From the NCBI GenBank assembly GCA_019059635.1, contig JAGVRJ010000007.1:372001-436000 (forward strand): 64,000 bases of DNA, written 5' to 3'. The stretch comes from Proales similis (lineage: Eukaryota > Rotifera > Eurotatoria > Ploima > Proalidae). The notes beneath the pieces were generated by a model that did no database searches, was not told the DNA's origin, and worked only from the letters and a program-made list of their open reading frames with translations. Positions 9,056 through 24,000 of the stretch are shown one piece after another. The position numbers and the translations under genes were made by a program. Numbering within the stretch: the first letter of the stretch is position 1; each line of letters starts with the position of its first letter.

Positions 9056-12000
9056 ATGAGCGATTACTTAAGCGAAGAAGAGAGCGAAATTGAGCCGGCC
9101 GAGCTGTTTCGCCTCAAAGGCGAAGAGGTGCGAGAAATGGTTCGCTCAATGCCACACGAGGTGAATTTGACAAGTTGTCTACCGACGCTCTCTCTCGCTC
9201 TTTCTAACGATTCTTTGTTCACTCAGTCGAAAGATCGAAAAGCAAAGCGGCTTGGCCTTGACGCGCGTCATCATGAGTTATTTGAAATGGTCGCGTTCAG
9301 ATTGGGCGTTAGAGGCAAAGATGTCTGTGACACTTGTCTGGACGACAACCAGGTAAGCGGTCGTCCGGCTCCAAACACTCTCCCAGATAACGAAATTCAA
9401 TTGCTAAAGCTTGATCCAGTCGACTCATTTCTGAAGGCGAACGGCTCTCGCAAACTTTTGTTCTCGTTTGAACCAGCACAAGGCGCCGCCAAGTCAAGAG
9501 GCAAAATAAGAGTCGTTGCAGAGATGAAAATGAACTTTAAAGGCATCTACGTTTACTTGCTTCGATTGAACACGCAAAAACGCGTCGACATTGACACAAT
9601 GAACGAAGTAACGAGCTCGGAGTCGAGCAGCACTAGCACGTGCAACTGTCTAAGCTCATTTTTCCTTAAAGGAGTTGACCTGTGGAGCGTATGATTGTCG
9701 ATCAGAAAGTCTACTAGAAGCGATTAGGCGAGAATTCGCTCATGTTCACGTTCCTGCAATAAGCAAGCTTCAATTGGAACAGTCGAGCGATGAAATATCC
9801 AAGGCCAAAGAGAAATACGTCAAGCATTTGGACGGATTTTTGAACGCTGTCGACAAAGCACAAGAGTGCATAAGCGACCGAGTCTTGTTGAGAGAGTGTG
9901 ATCGATTCGATTTGAACTCGTTGCAAACAGGCAATGACTTTCAGAACGCTGCGAGCAGCATTGAAACATTGGCCATAATAGACGAGACAGTGAGGTATTG
10001 GATGCGGCAAATCGAGGAGGTTCTAAACGAGGGCGAGCAGATTCGCACAGAAGCGGACAACATCGGACCGCGTGCAGAGATCGATTTTTGGCGGCAAAGA
10101 ACTTCTCGCTTCAGCTATTTACTTGAGCAGCTCAAGCGACGAGAGGTGAGATCCGCGCTCGGAGTTCTCCAACTCAGCAAATCCAAACGTCTGCAAGAAT
10201 GGCGCGCACTCGATCAACGAGTCACCGAGTTCGCCAACGAAGCCAAAGACAACATCAAGTTTTTGGCCGCGCTGGAGAAGTTCTGCGACCCGCTGTACGA
10301 ACAAGAGCCGAGCGCTGTCCGCGAGCACATCCCTGGCCTAGTGAATGCGATCAGCATGATTCATTCAGTGTCGAGCTTCTACCAGTCTAACGAGCGGCTC
10401 ACTTCATTGTTCGTCAAGGTGACCAATCAGCTCATAAGCTCGTGCAAGAGCTATTTGAGCCAAAACGGCCGCCAGAGCATGTGGTCACAAGACGAGCGCG
10501 ATCTGCAAAAGAAATTGCAAGTCTGCATCAAATTGAACGAAGACTACCAGGTGAGCTACAGGCGTATGAAAGAGAAAAAGCTCAAAGAAGGAGGCACTTT
10601 AGAGCTGTCCGAAATGTACCTGTTCGGTCGTTTTGACTCGTTCACCAGACGATGCGAGCGCATTCTGTTCATATTGCGAACCGTAGCCGACTACTCGCGT
10701 CTGTTCGAAAGCAACATAGAAGGCATAGACACGTTGGTAAACAAATTCAAAGGCTACATTGGCCTGATGAAGAAGAAAACGTACGACGCGTTTGAACAGC
10801 GAGTCACCGAATTCGACGATGACTTTGACGGGTTCAAACAGTCGCTGAGCAATTTGAAGAAAGAGCTTCTGGCCTTCATCGACGCGCAGATCGACAAGAT
10901 CCAAAACACCGAGCGCTTGTTGAAACTGCTCGGCAAATTCGAGCGGCTCAATCTGCCCGAGTTCAGCGTGAGCGAAAAATACGCGCAAGTTCTGGTGAGA
11001 TACGGCAAAGACATCGACTTGGTGGCGCGAATCTACCAGAACTACAAGAACGAGCCAGCGATCGCTCGGGACCTACCTCCGATCGCCGGCTCAATTCTCT
11101 GGGTGCGCCAGCTCTACAACCGAATCAATGAGCCCATGGAAGTGTTCAAGGCCGAGAAGAGTATTCTCAATTTGCCCGAGGCCAAAGTGATAATTAAAAA
11201 CTTCAACCGTCTGGGCGCTGCTCTCGTCCAGCATGAAATAATTTGCCACAACGCGTGGCAAAAGCAGCTGCCAATTTTACTCTCAAGTCTGAACGCCACT
11301 TTGATGGTGCGCGCAGGGAACGAATACGTGGCCAACTTTGATGCACAGATTCGCGTCAGCTTCAAAGAAATCGAGTACATGAAGCGACTCGAACTTCAAG
11401 TGCCCGTCCAGGCACTCAATTTGAGTCTGTTGAAGGCGAATTTTATCGATAACCACGAACGCCTGCTGGTAAGTAATTTTCTTCTTTTATAAAGTCAATG
11501 CTCCTGAATGCTTCAAACTTGGTCAAGTTCATATTGAACGAGATGAGAAAAATTCGCAAACAAATTCCTGCCATGTTCGAGCAGTTGCTGGCGACAAGAA
11601 CGCAGAAACTGGACGAGAAATTTTGGCCTGGCACAGACCGTATCACGTGGCTATCGCCGAACGTGACCGATTATTTGCAAGAACTAGAGAGTGACGTGGC
11701 TGCCTATGGACTCGTCTTGAGCAAGGCCAACGAGATACTCACCAACAGAATAGAAGCGGACATAAACAGCATTACGAAAGTAAAGCTGTGCGAACTGAAC
11801 CAAACAGAGCCACTCGACGCAGACGAGTTCCTTCGCCAAGTTGGTCAGGTGTGCGAGGTTGGAGCGCAAGTGCTACGCAACAAATCAGAGAACATCGAGA
11901 CGGCCATATTCGATCTGGTCGAGCTGTTGAGCATTGAGTTTGCCGATGTGAAAAGCAGACGCCAGACGAAGAGCAGAGAAGAACAGCGGCAACAGACAAC

Positions 12001-15000
12001 CAATTTCACATTGAACAAATCGTCTTCATCATTGTTGAAGAAGCGCGACGTGAATCAGGCGCTGAGAGAGGCGATAGAAGAGCTGGTCCAGCACATTGCG
12101 CATCGAACACTGGACGCCATCATAAAGCTGATCAAGTCAACGTTGGAGAACATCAGAAAGCGTGTAAGTCCGACACCATCCGAGAGTGTGAATGCTGGGT
12201 CTCAGCCAGCTCTGCTTCGCTCGCACGCAATATTGGCCATACCCAACGTGGACATGCAGCCTTCACTGGACGAGATTCAGCATCGACTCAACAAGGCTGT
12301 GAAGACAATTCTGGACAGTGTGAAGAAAATCCAGCCGTGGACACGTCAGCAAAAGGAGCTGGGACTGCTCGAGCTGCGCAGACGTTCAAGCATCACAGAA
12401 GAGACGGTGATCAGTCAGCCGAAAGATTTCCACAAGCTGGTGCGCAACAACAAGGAGGTGAGCAAGCTGGCCTCGATGCTCTCCAGTAGCATTTCGAGCT
12501 ACAAGAAGAACGTGGCGGTCGCCCTGGAGCCTTTCAAGGACTACAGCTTCATTTGGAGCAAAGATAGAGAACAAGACGTGAAAGAGTTTGCGAGTCATAA
12601 TCCGCTCGTGAATGACTATGCTCAAAAGCTGCGCTCGTTCGCCGAGCTGGCCAACGAAATAAACTCGTTTCCAGAGCAGCTGCTTATCGGCTGTGTGACC
12701 CTGTCCACAGATCAACTGCAAGAGGGCCTAATGCAGGAGATTGCCGAATGGAAGCAAGCCTACGGCTTAGAATGCAATCAGACCTACAAGAGGCAGATCG
12801 GCGAAATATTCAAGTTCATTGAAGACATTGGCAAGCGTCTGCAGCGAGAAATCGGCGACCTTGACGACATCCGCTTGCTAATGGAGGCGCTCACCGAGCT
12901 CAGAGAAAACGAGATCCGCATTGACATGAGCATCGAGCCGATCGAAGAGTGCTATGCGCTTCTTCAGCGTCATTCTGTTCGATTAGAACGAGAGGACGTT
13001 GAGAAATGCGACTCCCTGCGCTATCGTTGGACAAGACTGCTCGAGGCTGCCAATCGTGTTCACAATCGCTTGCTCCACGTTCAATCTCGATTCAAGAACG
13101 AGCTGAAAGAAAACCTCAAGACACTCAACAGTGAGCTATTGACTTTCTATGACAACTACGAGACTGCGGGGCCCATGGAAATGGGCATAAATCCTCGCGA
13201 TGCATCCGATCGTCTATTCATGTTTCAAAATCGATTCGAAGGTCTCTACCGCAAATATTTGACAATGAACAGCGGCGAGCAGCTATTCGGTCTGCCCATT
13301 TCAGAGCATAAACGCCTGCTGGACATAAAGTAAACTGCCTCTTGTCTTCTTCTTTCAATCAATAAATTGCGTCCGTTTGACAGGAAAGAACTGAATCTAC
13401 TGCAGAAGCTCTACAGTCTGTACAACAACGTCATCGACACTGTAAACGGCTACTACGAAATTCTTTGGAGTAGCTTGAACATTGAGAAAATAAACGGCGA
13501 ACTGACCGAATTTCAAAACAAGTGAGAAGTCAAAGCGAAACTAGTCGACCGGAAACGGAGCATTCACAATCATATTTGTTTAGATGCCGTCGACTGCCAA
13601 AGGGCTTGAAAGACTGGCAGGCATACGCGGATTTGAAAAAGAAAATCGACGACTTTTCAGAGTGCTGTCCACTGTTGGAGCTAATGACCAATAGAGCGAT
13701 GCAGAAGCGACACTGGCAGCAGATATCCGATGTGACCGGCCATCCGATCGACATCGAACGAGCCGATACAAAGCTAAAGAACGTGATGGAGATTCCTATT
13801 CTCAAATTTAAAGAAGAAATCGAGGACATTTGCGTGGCCTCGGTTAAAGAGCGTGACATTGAGGCGAAGCTAAAGCAGATTCAAACAGACTGGGGCACAC
13901 AAGAGTTTCAGTTTTCGCCGTTCAAGAGCCGCGGTGAGCTCTTGCTCAAAGGCGATCGAATCAACGAGGCAATGAACGGACTGGAAGAGTCACTGATGGT
14001 CCTGAGCTCATTGATGAGCAATCGATACAACACGCCGTTCAAGAAGAGCCTTCAAAATTGGATAAAGAATTTGACCGAGGCGTCGGAGATACTCGAGAAC
14101 TGGATGCAAGTGCAAAACTTGTGGATTTACTTGGAGGCCGTGTTCGTCGGCGGCGATATTGCTCGTCAGCTGCCGGTCGAAGCCAAGCGATTCGCCAACA
14201 TTGACAAGAGCTGGACTCGTCTAATGCAACGAGCGCACGAGACGCCCAACATTGTGATGTGTTGTGTACGAGACGACTCTCTTCTTCACCTGCTGCCGCA
14301 CATGCTCGAGCAGCTTGAATTGTGTCAGAAATCGCTCAGCGGCTACTTGGAAACCAAACGTTTGATATTTCCGCGCTTCTTTTTCGTGTCGGACACCGCT
14401 CTGCTTGAGATATTGGGCCAGTCGAGCGACTCGCACACAATCCAAGCCCATCTCGGCTCCATATTTGACAACACAAAATCGGTCACTTTTCACGACAAAG
14501 AATACGATCGAATCATTTCTATCCACTCTGCAGAGGGCGAACGAGTCGAGCTGGAAAGACCAGTGAAGGCCGAGGGCAGCGGTAAGTGATCATCCGCCTG
14601 ATTTCAAAGCAACAGTAATTCACTTTCTTTTGTGCTCAGTCGAGATATGGCTCAACAACTTGTTGGAAGCGTCGAAAAAGTCTGTGCACGGCGTGATACG
14701 CACCGCCTACATGACCATCACAGACAACGAGAATTTCGTTCTCATGGAGTTCCTCGAGGCGTTTCAGGCCCAGGTAGGCCCCTGATTCTACACAGCTTAG
14801 CTTGTTCGGTCTCTGCATGAAACTCACGGCTAGATCGCGCTGCTCGGCATTCAAATCATTTGGACGAGAGAAGCGACCAATGCGATTAGAAGCGCCGTGC
14901 AAGATAAAAAAATCATGACGCAAACCAACCAGTTCTTCTTGGACATGCTGAATCAACTAATCCAGCAGACGACCAGGAATTTGAGCAACGTCGAACGAAC

Positions 15001-18000
15001 CAAGTTCGAAACGCTGATCACGGTGTGTATGAGTTCAATTCAAATTCGTTCAGAATCGATCAAGTCTGCCTCGCTTTAGATTCACGTTCATCAACGCGAC
15101 ATATTTGACGATCTGGTAATCAAATCAATTCGCTTTATGACTTGTTGTTCTTGTCACGTCGGTTTTCAACTCGATTTGCTTGTTCAAGGTCAAAATGCAA
15201 ATCAAGAGCCCCAAGGATTTCGAATGGCTCAAGCAAACCCGCTTCTACTTTTTGGACGACGAGGACATGATGCAGATTGCCATTACTGACGTCAATTTCA
15301 CCTATCAAAACGAATTCATTGGCTGCACAGAGCGACTGGTCATAACGCCGTTGACCGACAGATGCTACATCACATTGGCTCAGGCCATTCACATGTCAAT
15401 GGGTAAGTGAATCTGATTCAAATCAGAACAAGAGTCTGCACGATTCGAAATGAAGGAGGAGCGCCGACTGGCCCGGCCGGCACGGGCAAAACAGAGACCA
15501 CGAAGGACATGGGCCGCTGCCTGGGAAAGTACGTGGTGGTCACAAACTGCTCGGATCAAATGGACTTTCGCAGTCTGGGCCGCACTTTCAAAGGCCTCTC
15601 GCTATCGGGCACCTGGGGCTGTTTTGACGAGTTTAATCGAATCGATTTGCCCGTGCTGTCGGTGGCCGCTCAGCAAATAGCTACAATTCTTCTGGCTAAG
15701 AAGGAGCACCGGAGCCAGCTTGTATTCACCGACGGCCAAACAATCGGAATGAATCCCGAGTTCGGCATATTCCTGACCATGAACCCGGGCTACGCTGGAA
15801 GACAAGAGCTGCCCGAGAATTTGAAAATCAACTTCCGCAATGTGGCCATGATGGTGCCGGACAGTCTGCCAATCATTAGAGTGAAAATGGCCGCCTGTGG
15901 GTTCATCGAGAATATTCCACTATCGCGCAAGTTCTACTCCCTTTACAAATTGTGCGAGGAGCAGCTGAGCAAACAGAGACACTATGACTTTGGCTTGCGC
16001 AACATTTTGTCGATACTGCGTAAACTAGGCGACTCGAAAAGAGCCACGCCCGAGGACACTGAGCAGACGATTGTGATGCGAGTGCTGCGCGACATGAATC
16101 TTTCCAAACTGGTCTGCTATTTTGCTCTCTCTCTCTCTGTCTCTCTGATGTGCAAGTTGATTGAATTTGTTCACTTGATCAGGTTGATGAAGACGAGCCA
16201 CTGTTCAACTCGCTGGTGGAAGACTTGTTTCCGGGCGAGGCGTTGAACAAAGGCGAATATCCTGAGCTTCAGGCTGCTATTGAAATGCAAGCTCAGGTGC
16301 ACGGCCTGATCAACCATCCGTCATGGTCGCTTAAACTCATTCAGCTCTACGAGACTCAGCTGGTTCGGCACGGTAAGATCTTTTAGATTGACCTTGAAAG
16401 AATAGAGAACAAAACTCGAAATGGAAATATTAAGGAATGATGGCTCTGGGTCCGAGCGGTGCAGGCAAGACGACCTGCATTCAAACTTTGATGAGAGCCA
16501 TGAGCGACGTCTACGAACTTCATCGTGAAATGAGAATGAACCCGAAAGCGATCACAGCGCCGCAAATGTTCGGCAAGTTAGACGTGGCCACTAACGATTG
16601 GACCGACGGCATTTTCTCCACTCTGTGGAAGCGCACGCTCAAGGCCAAGAAGAACGAGCACGTTTGGCTTGTTCTGGACGGGCCGGTCGACAGCATCTGG
16701 ATTGAGAATTTAAACTCAGTCCTTGACGATAACAAGACTCTCACGTTGGCTAATGGAGACCGAATACCAATGTCGCCCAACTGCAAGATCGTGTTCGAGC
16801 CGCACAACATAAACAACGCCTCGCCGGCCACAGTCTCACGCAACGGAATGGTCTACATGAGCAGCTCGGGCTTGAACTATTTGCCTATTCTGAAAGGCTG
16901 GCTTGGCAGAGAGCGGCCACAGAACGAGCACGATCTGCTTCTCCCATTGTTCGAAAGAACCTTTCCCTCGCTCCTCAATTTCTTCAACACCGCTATTCAC
17001 AGCAAAATGGAAGTTCTCGAATGCATGCTCATCAGTCAGGTTGGTTCCTTATTTCGCATTCGACGCTCAATATTTTATTCCACGTCCGACGTTAAAGTGC
17101 TGCAAAATCTTGTCCGGCCTGCTTCCTTCAAAAGCGTCAAAGCAGACGCTGAGCAGTGAACAGTTGGCCAAGTTCTACTCATTCTCGATAATGTGGAGCT
17201 TTGGCGCCCTACTCGAGCTCGACGGACGCATCAAGCTTCAAGAGTTCATGAGCGACAGCTTTGAGCCCAAACTCGATCTGCCCAAAGTGGACAAAAGCAG
17301 CGAAGAGACAATCTACGATTATTTTGTGAATGAAACCGGCGAGTGGAAGCATTGGAGCGCTCAAGTAGACGATTTCGATTACCCGACCACCCACACGCCC
17401 GACTACGATTCTATTCTGGTGCCGAACGTCGACAATGTGCGAACGAACTTCTTGATCGAACTGATTGCCAAGCAAAATCAGGCAGTGCTGTTGATTGGAG
17501 AGCAAGGCACAGCTAAAACTGTGATGATCAAGAGCTTCCTTGAAAAGTTCAAGTCAGACGACTGCCTTTACAAAATTCTCAACTTTTCATCGGCCACCTC
17601 GGCCAACATGTTCCAGGTGAGCACTCGAATGCCAGCTGCTTGCTTGCACACTCTGCTTGAATAAGCGGCTTCTGGCAAACTGTAGCGGACCATGGAAGGA
17701 TTTGTGGACAAACGATTGGGCAGCAGCTATGGACCGCCAGCAGGCAAACGAATGGCCGTCTTCATCGATGACGTCAACATGCCATTGATAAACGAATGGG
17801 GCGACCAGCCGACCAACGAGCTGACCAGGCAACTAATGGAAACGGGCGGCTTCTTCAGTCTGGACAAACCGGGTGATTTTATGACCATCTTAGACATCCA
17901 GTACCTGGCGGCTATGATTCAGCCGGGCGGAGGCCGCAACGACATTCCTCAGCGTCTGAAGCGGCAATTTGCCATTTTCAACTGCACTCTGCCCTCAAAC

Positions 18001-21000
18001 TCGAGCATAGACAAAATATTCAGCGTGATCGGTCTTGGCCATTATTGCGTCGAGCGTGGCTATTCGGATCTTATTTGTGACTTGGTCAGACGTCTCGTGC
18101 CGACTACTCGACGCTTGTGGCAGTACACCAAGGTTGGTCAAGTTTATGCATTTCTAACGAGCCATTTTGTGTGAGACTTTTTACAGTCAAAGCTTCTGCC
18201 CACTCCCTCCAAATTTCACTATGTGTTCAACTTGCGAGACTTGAGCCGCATCTGGCAGGGTATCATCTCAGCCCTGCCGAGTGTGATCAATTCGGAAAAA
18301 GCGCTCATGGCTCTGTGGAAGCATGAGTGCACCCGTGTCATCGCCGATCGGTTAGTTGCTCTCTCTAGCTCTATTCCTCCTCCTCTCTGGGCATTCTGCT
18401 GGCGGCCAACTGAACTTTTCAAACTTGATTCACAGACTGGCCAACGATACAGACTACGAATGGTTCGACGAAGCGCTCATTTCAATCGCAAAAGAAGATT
18501 TCAGCGAAAGAATCGCTGACTATTGCGTTGAGCGGCGCTATTTTGTCGACTTTCTAAGGTAGAGTCGGTCAACTTTGACCGCCAGGCCCGCATGACAAGC
18601 CTTTATAATGGCAGCCCACTTCCGACTCCACTGCCTGTTTGCTTTAAATTCATTTTTGCTTGCATCGTAGATTTGTGTCGCATGCTGATGTAGCTTGTTT
18701 CGAGCATGCCATCGAGCGTCTGGTTCGCCAGGACATTTCCAGTGATTTGGCGGAGTTTGTTGCCAATAGTCAACCTCTGTTCGTTTCGTTCTTGAGGTAT
18801 TCGCTTCTTGTCCGTTTTTTAGAACAAGTCATTGCACCAGCCACGAGCCATTTGATCTCAATTCGCGCCCAAATCTAATCCAATTCTTGTGAATAGAAAC
18901 GTCAGCGAACGAGAAGAGCGCAAAAAGTCAGTAACGAGTTTGCTCACTTTGATTGGCTGGTTGTCTGATTGCATGGCTTTTGAATTTGTTCGTTCTCTTC
19001 TAACTGACCGCTGATTTTTAATTTCGCAAAAAAAAAGAAACGCCAATGAGCACGTTGCTGAAGATGCCGACGAGGCCGAGCTGGAGGTGCCCAAGGTTTA
19101 TGAGCCGGTAATTGCCCAGTCAGTCGACTCAAGAAGTCAGCCTGATTTGTTCAATTTGAATTCATTTCCAGATCGAGTCATTCGATCAGCTAGAGGAACG
19201 GCTAAAAATGTTCATGGGACACTACAATGAGACGGTGAGAGGAACGGGACTAGATTTGGTGTTTTTCCGCGACGCCATGATTCATCTCGTTCGAATATCG
19301 CGAATTATTCGAACGCCACGGGGCAACGCTCTCCTGGTCGGAGTGGGAGGCAGCGGGAAGCAGTCGCTTACTAAACTTTCTTCGTTCATCGCTGGCTACA
19401 TGACATTCCAGATCAGCATGACCAGGTAAGGTGTCTTTTAAAGCTCACAAGTCCGAATTGAGTACGACCCCTCCTCACCGCTCGTCTCATTTTGCCCTTT
19501 CACAGCACTTCCTTGTCTAAAAATGCGTAAGAAACGTCGTTAAGTGTCGCACGAGTAGCTTTTGAGTTGGCCCTGATTGCATGCGCATGTCTTGCAAATC
19601 GCTCCTGTTTGTTCAAGCATTCTGATCACATTTTCTGCAACCAAAAGGGCGTACGGTCTGACCAATCTGCTCGAGGACTTGAAGCTGCTATTCCGCACGG
19701 CGGGCCTTCAAGGAAAAGGCGTCACGTTCCTGTTCACCGATCAAGACATCAAAGAAGAAAGCTTCCTTGAGTACATAAACAACGTGCTATCAAGCGGAGT
19801 TGTGAGTGTATTACACTTTGAATTTTACTACCAAATTTGCAGCCATGGCCGATCGTAGGTGGCTGGTCTGTTTAATCGAGACGAGATCGAGGAGATTTGC
19901 AACGAGCTTGCACCCGTGATGCGCAAAGAGCAGCCGAAAGCCAATCCTAGTCCAGAGAATCTTCTCGATTTCTTCTTGGCACGAGCCAGACGAAATCTGC
20001 ACGTGGTGCTCTGCTTTTCGCCGGTAAGCGCTTGTTTCGCCGGCGCCTAGAAAAATGCCCGCTTTGACCTGAGTGAACAGATTGGCGAGAAATTTCGCAA
20101 CCGTGCGCTCAAATTTCCGGGTATCATCAGCGGCTGCACAATCGACTGGTTCCAACGATGGCCGCGTGAAGCGCTTGTCTCTGTTGCGGACCACTTTCTG
20201 GCCAACGTGAGCATCATGTGCACAAATCAGACTAAAAAGGACCTTGTGCACACAATGGGCATTCTACACGACCAGGTCGCCGATGTTTGTGCCAGCTACT
20301 TTGCCAAGTGAGACCGCCATGATGAGCGGAGTCGTTTCCACGCTTTTAACCTCAGACCCATTTCGAAATGAACAGATATCGACGCAGCACTCATGTGACG
20401 CCCAAGTCGTTTCTCTCGTTCATAAACGGCTACAAGACAATTTACCGCGAAAAGTTCAGCGAAATAAAAAAAATGGCCAAGCGAATGGACACGGGCCTGG
20501 AGAAGCTGATCGAAGCAAGCGATTCAGTCGGCGTGTTGAAACAGGATTTGGTCAAAATGGAGAGCGAGCTGGAAACGGCCACAATCAAAGCGAATTCGGT
20601 GGTCAAAGAAATTGAATATAAAAAGCTTGAAGCGGAACGAATTCAAACAATTGTGTCCAAAGTGGCCGAGCGAGCTCAGAAGCTTGTCCAAGAAATAGAA
20701 AAAGACAAGGCACTCGCCGAAGCCGAGCTTCTCAAAGTGGTGCCCATACTTGAGGTGAATTTGCTTTAGTTTGTGTAACATGCTGCCAAGCTGCTTAGTG
20801 CTACTGACATTTAAGGCGGCCAAAGACGAGCTGAAGAAAATCCATCCGAGGGACATCTCAGTTGTGATGGCGCTTCCCAATCCGCCAAATCTCATTCAAC
20901 GAGTGATGGACTGCGTGTTGATCCTGAATCGTGGTCAGCTTCTGCCGGTCGCAATCGACGCTCAAAACAATTTCATCGAGCCGTCGTGGAAATCGGCAAA

Positions 21001-24000
21001 ACGGGTAAGAACACAGTGAGCTGCCGAAGAGAGCAAACATGCCGGACTGAACGACATTTGGCCACTAGATGATGATCGACAGATTCCTTCAAATCCTGCT
21101 CGAGTTTGACATAAATAAAATTAACTCCGAGAGCATTGAGCTTTTAGAGCCGTACACCAGAGCAGCAGATTACGACGAGAAGACAGCTCGTCGCGTCTCG
21201 TAAGTGCATTGCGCATTCTTCTTTTTTCTTTTTATTTCACGCGCCTCATCGTTGTCAAGTGGCTCAATTGCTGGCTTGCTCGCATGGACCAAGGGAATGG
21301 CTCAGGTGCACGAAGCAAATCAGAAAGTGATGCCCTTACAAGTAAGTCGAACTCGCCAAGGCAAAGTCACGCGAGAGAATCACAAGAGCGAGTTGTCAAG
21401 TACAATGTGAAAGTGCAAACAGCTCGCTATGAGAAAGCGAGACAAGAGCTAGAGGCGGCCGAAAAGCAGTTCAGAGAGAAGCAAGCCGAGCTGGACGAAG
21501 CGATGAAGGACTTGAATAAGGCAACTAGCGAGAAAGACGTGATTGTGGCCGAAGCCGACCGATGCAGTCGTCGAATGAACGCGGCAAAAGCGCTCATTGA
21601 CGGCCTATCGGACGAAAAGGAGCGCTGGACCGAGCAGAGCAAAGAATTCAAGGCTCAACTGGGAAGGTATTCCAAGGCCATCAAATGAGATATTGGTTGT
21701 CTTTCAACTCCAAATCTGAATTAAGGCTCGTGGGCGACGTTCTACTCTGCACTGGTTTCCTCTCCTATCAGGGCTCGTTCAATCAAGAATATCGAGAGCT
21801 TCTCAACAAAGAATGGCAGCGTTTGCTTCGAAACCGAAACATTCCGTTCTCGGCTTCGATCAACATCATCGAGTACTTGACCAACTCGACTCAGGTTTGT
21901 GCTCTCGCAGTCATCTCTTGGTCTACTGATTCGTTTAAATTGAACTCAATCGGAGTTAGATTGGAGAATGGCGACTGCAAGGTCTGCCCAGTGACGAACA
22001 GTCGATTCAAAACGCCATTATAGCCACGCAAGCGTCCCGCTATCCTCTTCTGATCGACCCGCAAGGGCAAGGAAAGAGTTGGATAAAAAGACGCGAAGCA
22101 GCCAACGATCTTCAGGTATGCTCTTCTCTCAAGTCTATGATGCGGCTAAATCAATTCGAATCGGGCCAGATCACAAATCAAAACAACAAATACTTCAAGC
22201 AGCACATCGAGGACGCCATAAGTCTGGGCCGTCCGGTCATACTCGAAGACGTGGGCGAGGAGCTCGATCCGGTGCTCGACAATTTGCTTGAGAAGAATTT
22301 CATTAAGCTGGGAACTTCGCTAAAAGTGAAATTTGGCGACAAGGAGATTGACATTTCAAGCTCGTTTCGTTTATACATAACAACCAAACTGAGCAATCCG
22401 CAGTACGCGCCTGAAGTGTCGGCCAAAACAGCCATGATCGACTTCACGGTCACTTTGCGTGGCCTAGAGGAACAGCTGCTCGGCCGGGTGATAAACAGTG
22501 AGAAGCACGAGCTGGAAATGGAACGCATCCGCCTTTTGGAAGACGTTCAGTTGAATCAAGAGAGAATGAAAGAATTGGAAGACAATTTGCTGCTTCGTCT
22601 GACCAACTGTCAGGGCTCGCTGGTTGACGACGAAGATCTGCTCAAAGTGCTCAAAGAGACCAAGGAGACTTCGATTGAGGTCAGACAAAAGCTGCTGGAC
22701 GCTCACGAACGAACCGAAAAGAAGAATCGCGATCGAGAAAAGTTCAGATCTGTGGCCACTCGGGCCAGCATCATGTACTTTTTGATCGTGGAAATGTCAA
22801 TGGTCAACTGCATGTATCAGACGTCGTTGAAAAAATTTCTCGAACTGTTCGACTTGTCAATGGAAAAGTAAATGTCGCTAGGCTGACGCACGTTTCAGTC
22901 GAAATAATCCGATTTGAAAAAAAGGTCGACAAACGCGTCCACTGATGAAGAGAGGGCCAAGAACATAGTCGACTACATGACCTTCGAAGTGTTTAGCTAT
23001 TCGGTGCTTGGCTTCTATGAGCAGCACAAGCTCATGTTCATTCTGATGCTGGCACTCAAGATTGACTTGCAGGCCGGCAACATAAGACAAGAGGAGTTTC
23101 AGACGTTGATCAAAGGCGGCGCCTCGCTTGACATGAACGTCAACCAGCCAAAGCCAAGCGCATGGATTGCCGACTCGACTTGGCTCAATCTGATCGAGCT
23201 CAACAAACTCTACCACTTCAGCACAATACTCAACAGCGTGACGCGTAATCACTCTATTTGGAAAATTTGGTTCGACAAAGAGTGTCCGGAAGAAGAGCAC
23301 ATACCGGATGGCTACAACAACTCGTTGGACTCGTTTAGAAAATTGCTTCTGATTCGCTCGTGGTGTCCGGACAGGACTCTGGTGCAGGCGAAGAAATACA
23401 TTGCCGAATCGCTCGGATCTCGCTTTGTCGAGGAGGTGCCACTTGATTTGCAGAAAATGGTCAGCAGCTCGCCGCCGACAACGCCCATGATTTGCTTCTT
23501 GTCAGTCGGCTCTGATCCGACCAGCGGAATAGAGCAGCTCGCCAAGAGGAAGCTTGTCCAGCTCAAATCGATTAGTATGGGCCAAGGCCAAGAGGTACAT
23601 GCGCGAAAATTGGTGGCCGATGCCATCAACAACGGCTCCTGGGTTCTGCTTCAAAACTGTCATTTGTCGATCGATTTTTGTGAAGAGCTCGTCGACACTC
23701 TGCTCAGCCAGACAGAGCTGAACGAAGAATTTAGGGTTTGGATAACCACTGAAGTGCATCGGCGATTTCCGATCAGTCTTCTGCAAATGTCGATCAAGTT
23801 CACTGCAGAGCCACCGCAGGGCATTCGAGCGGGCCTCAATCGGACATTTCAAAACTTGCCCAACGACATTCTGGATGTTACCAACATGCCTCAGTGGAAG
23901 CCAATGCTCTACTCGATCGCCCTGTTTCACTCTATTCTGCAGGAGAGGCGCAAGTTCGGCCCACTCGGCTGGAACATTCCGTACGAGTTCAACAATTCTG

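Noticed and set aside
11469-11494. A 26-nt intron in the dynein gene
   Set aside because: GT and AG exist, but using the next AG (11526-11527) gives a 59-nt intron, the usual size here. It also gives a sequence ([15 protein letters not shown]) that fits the dynein tail better.
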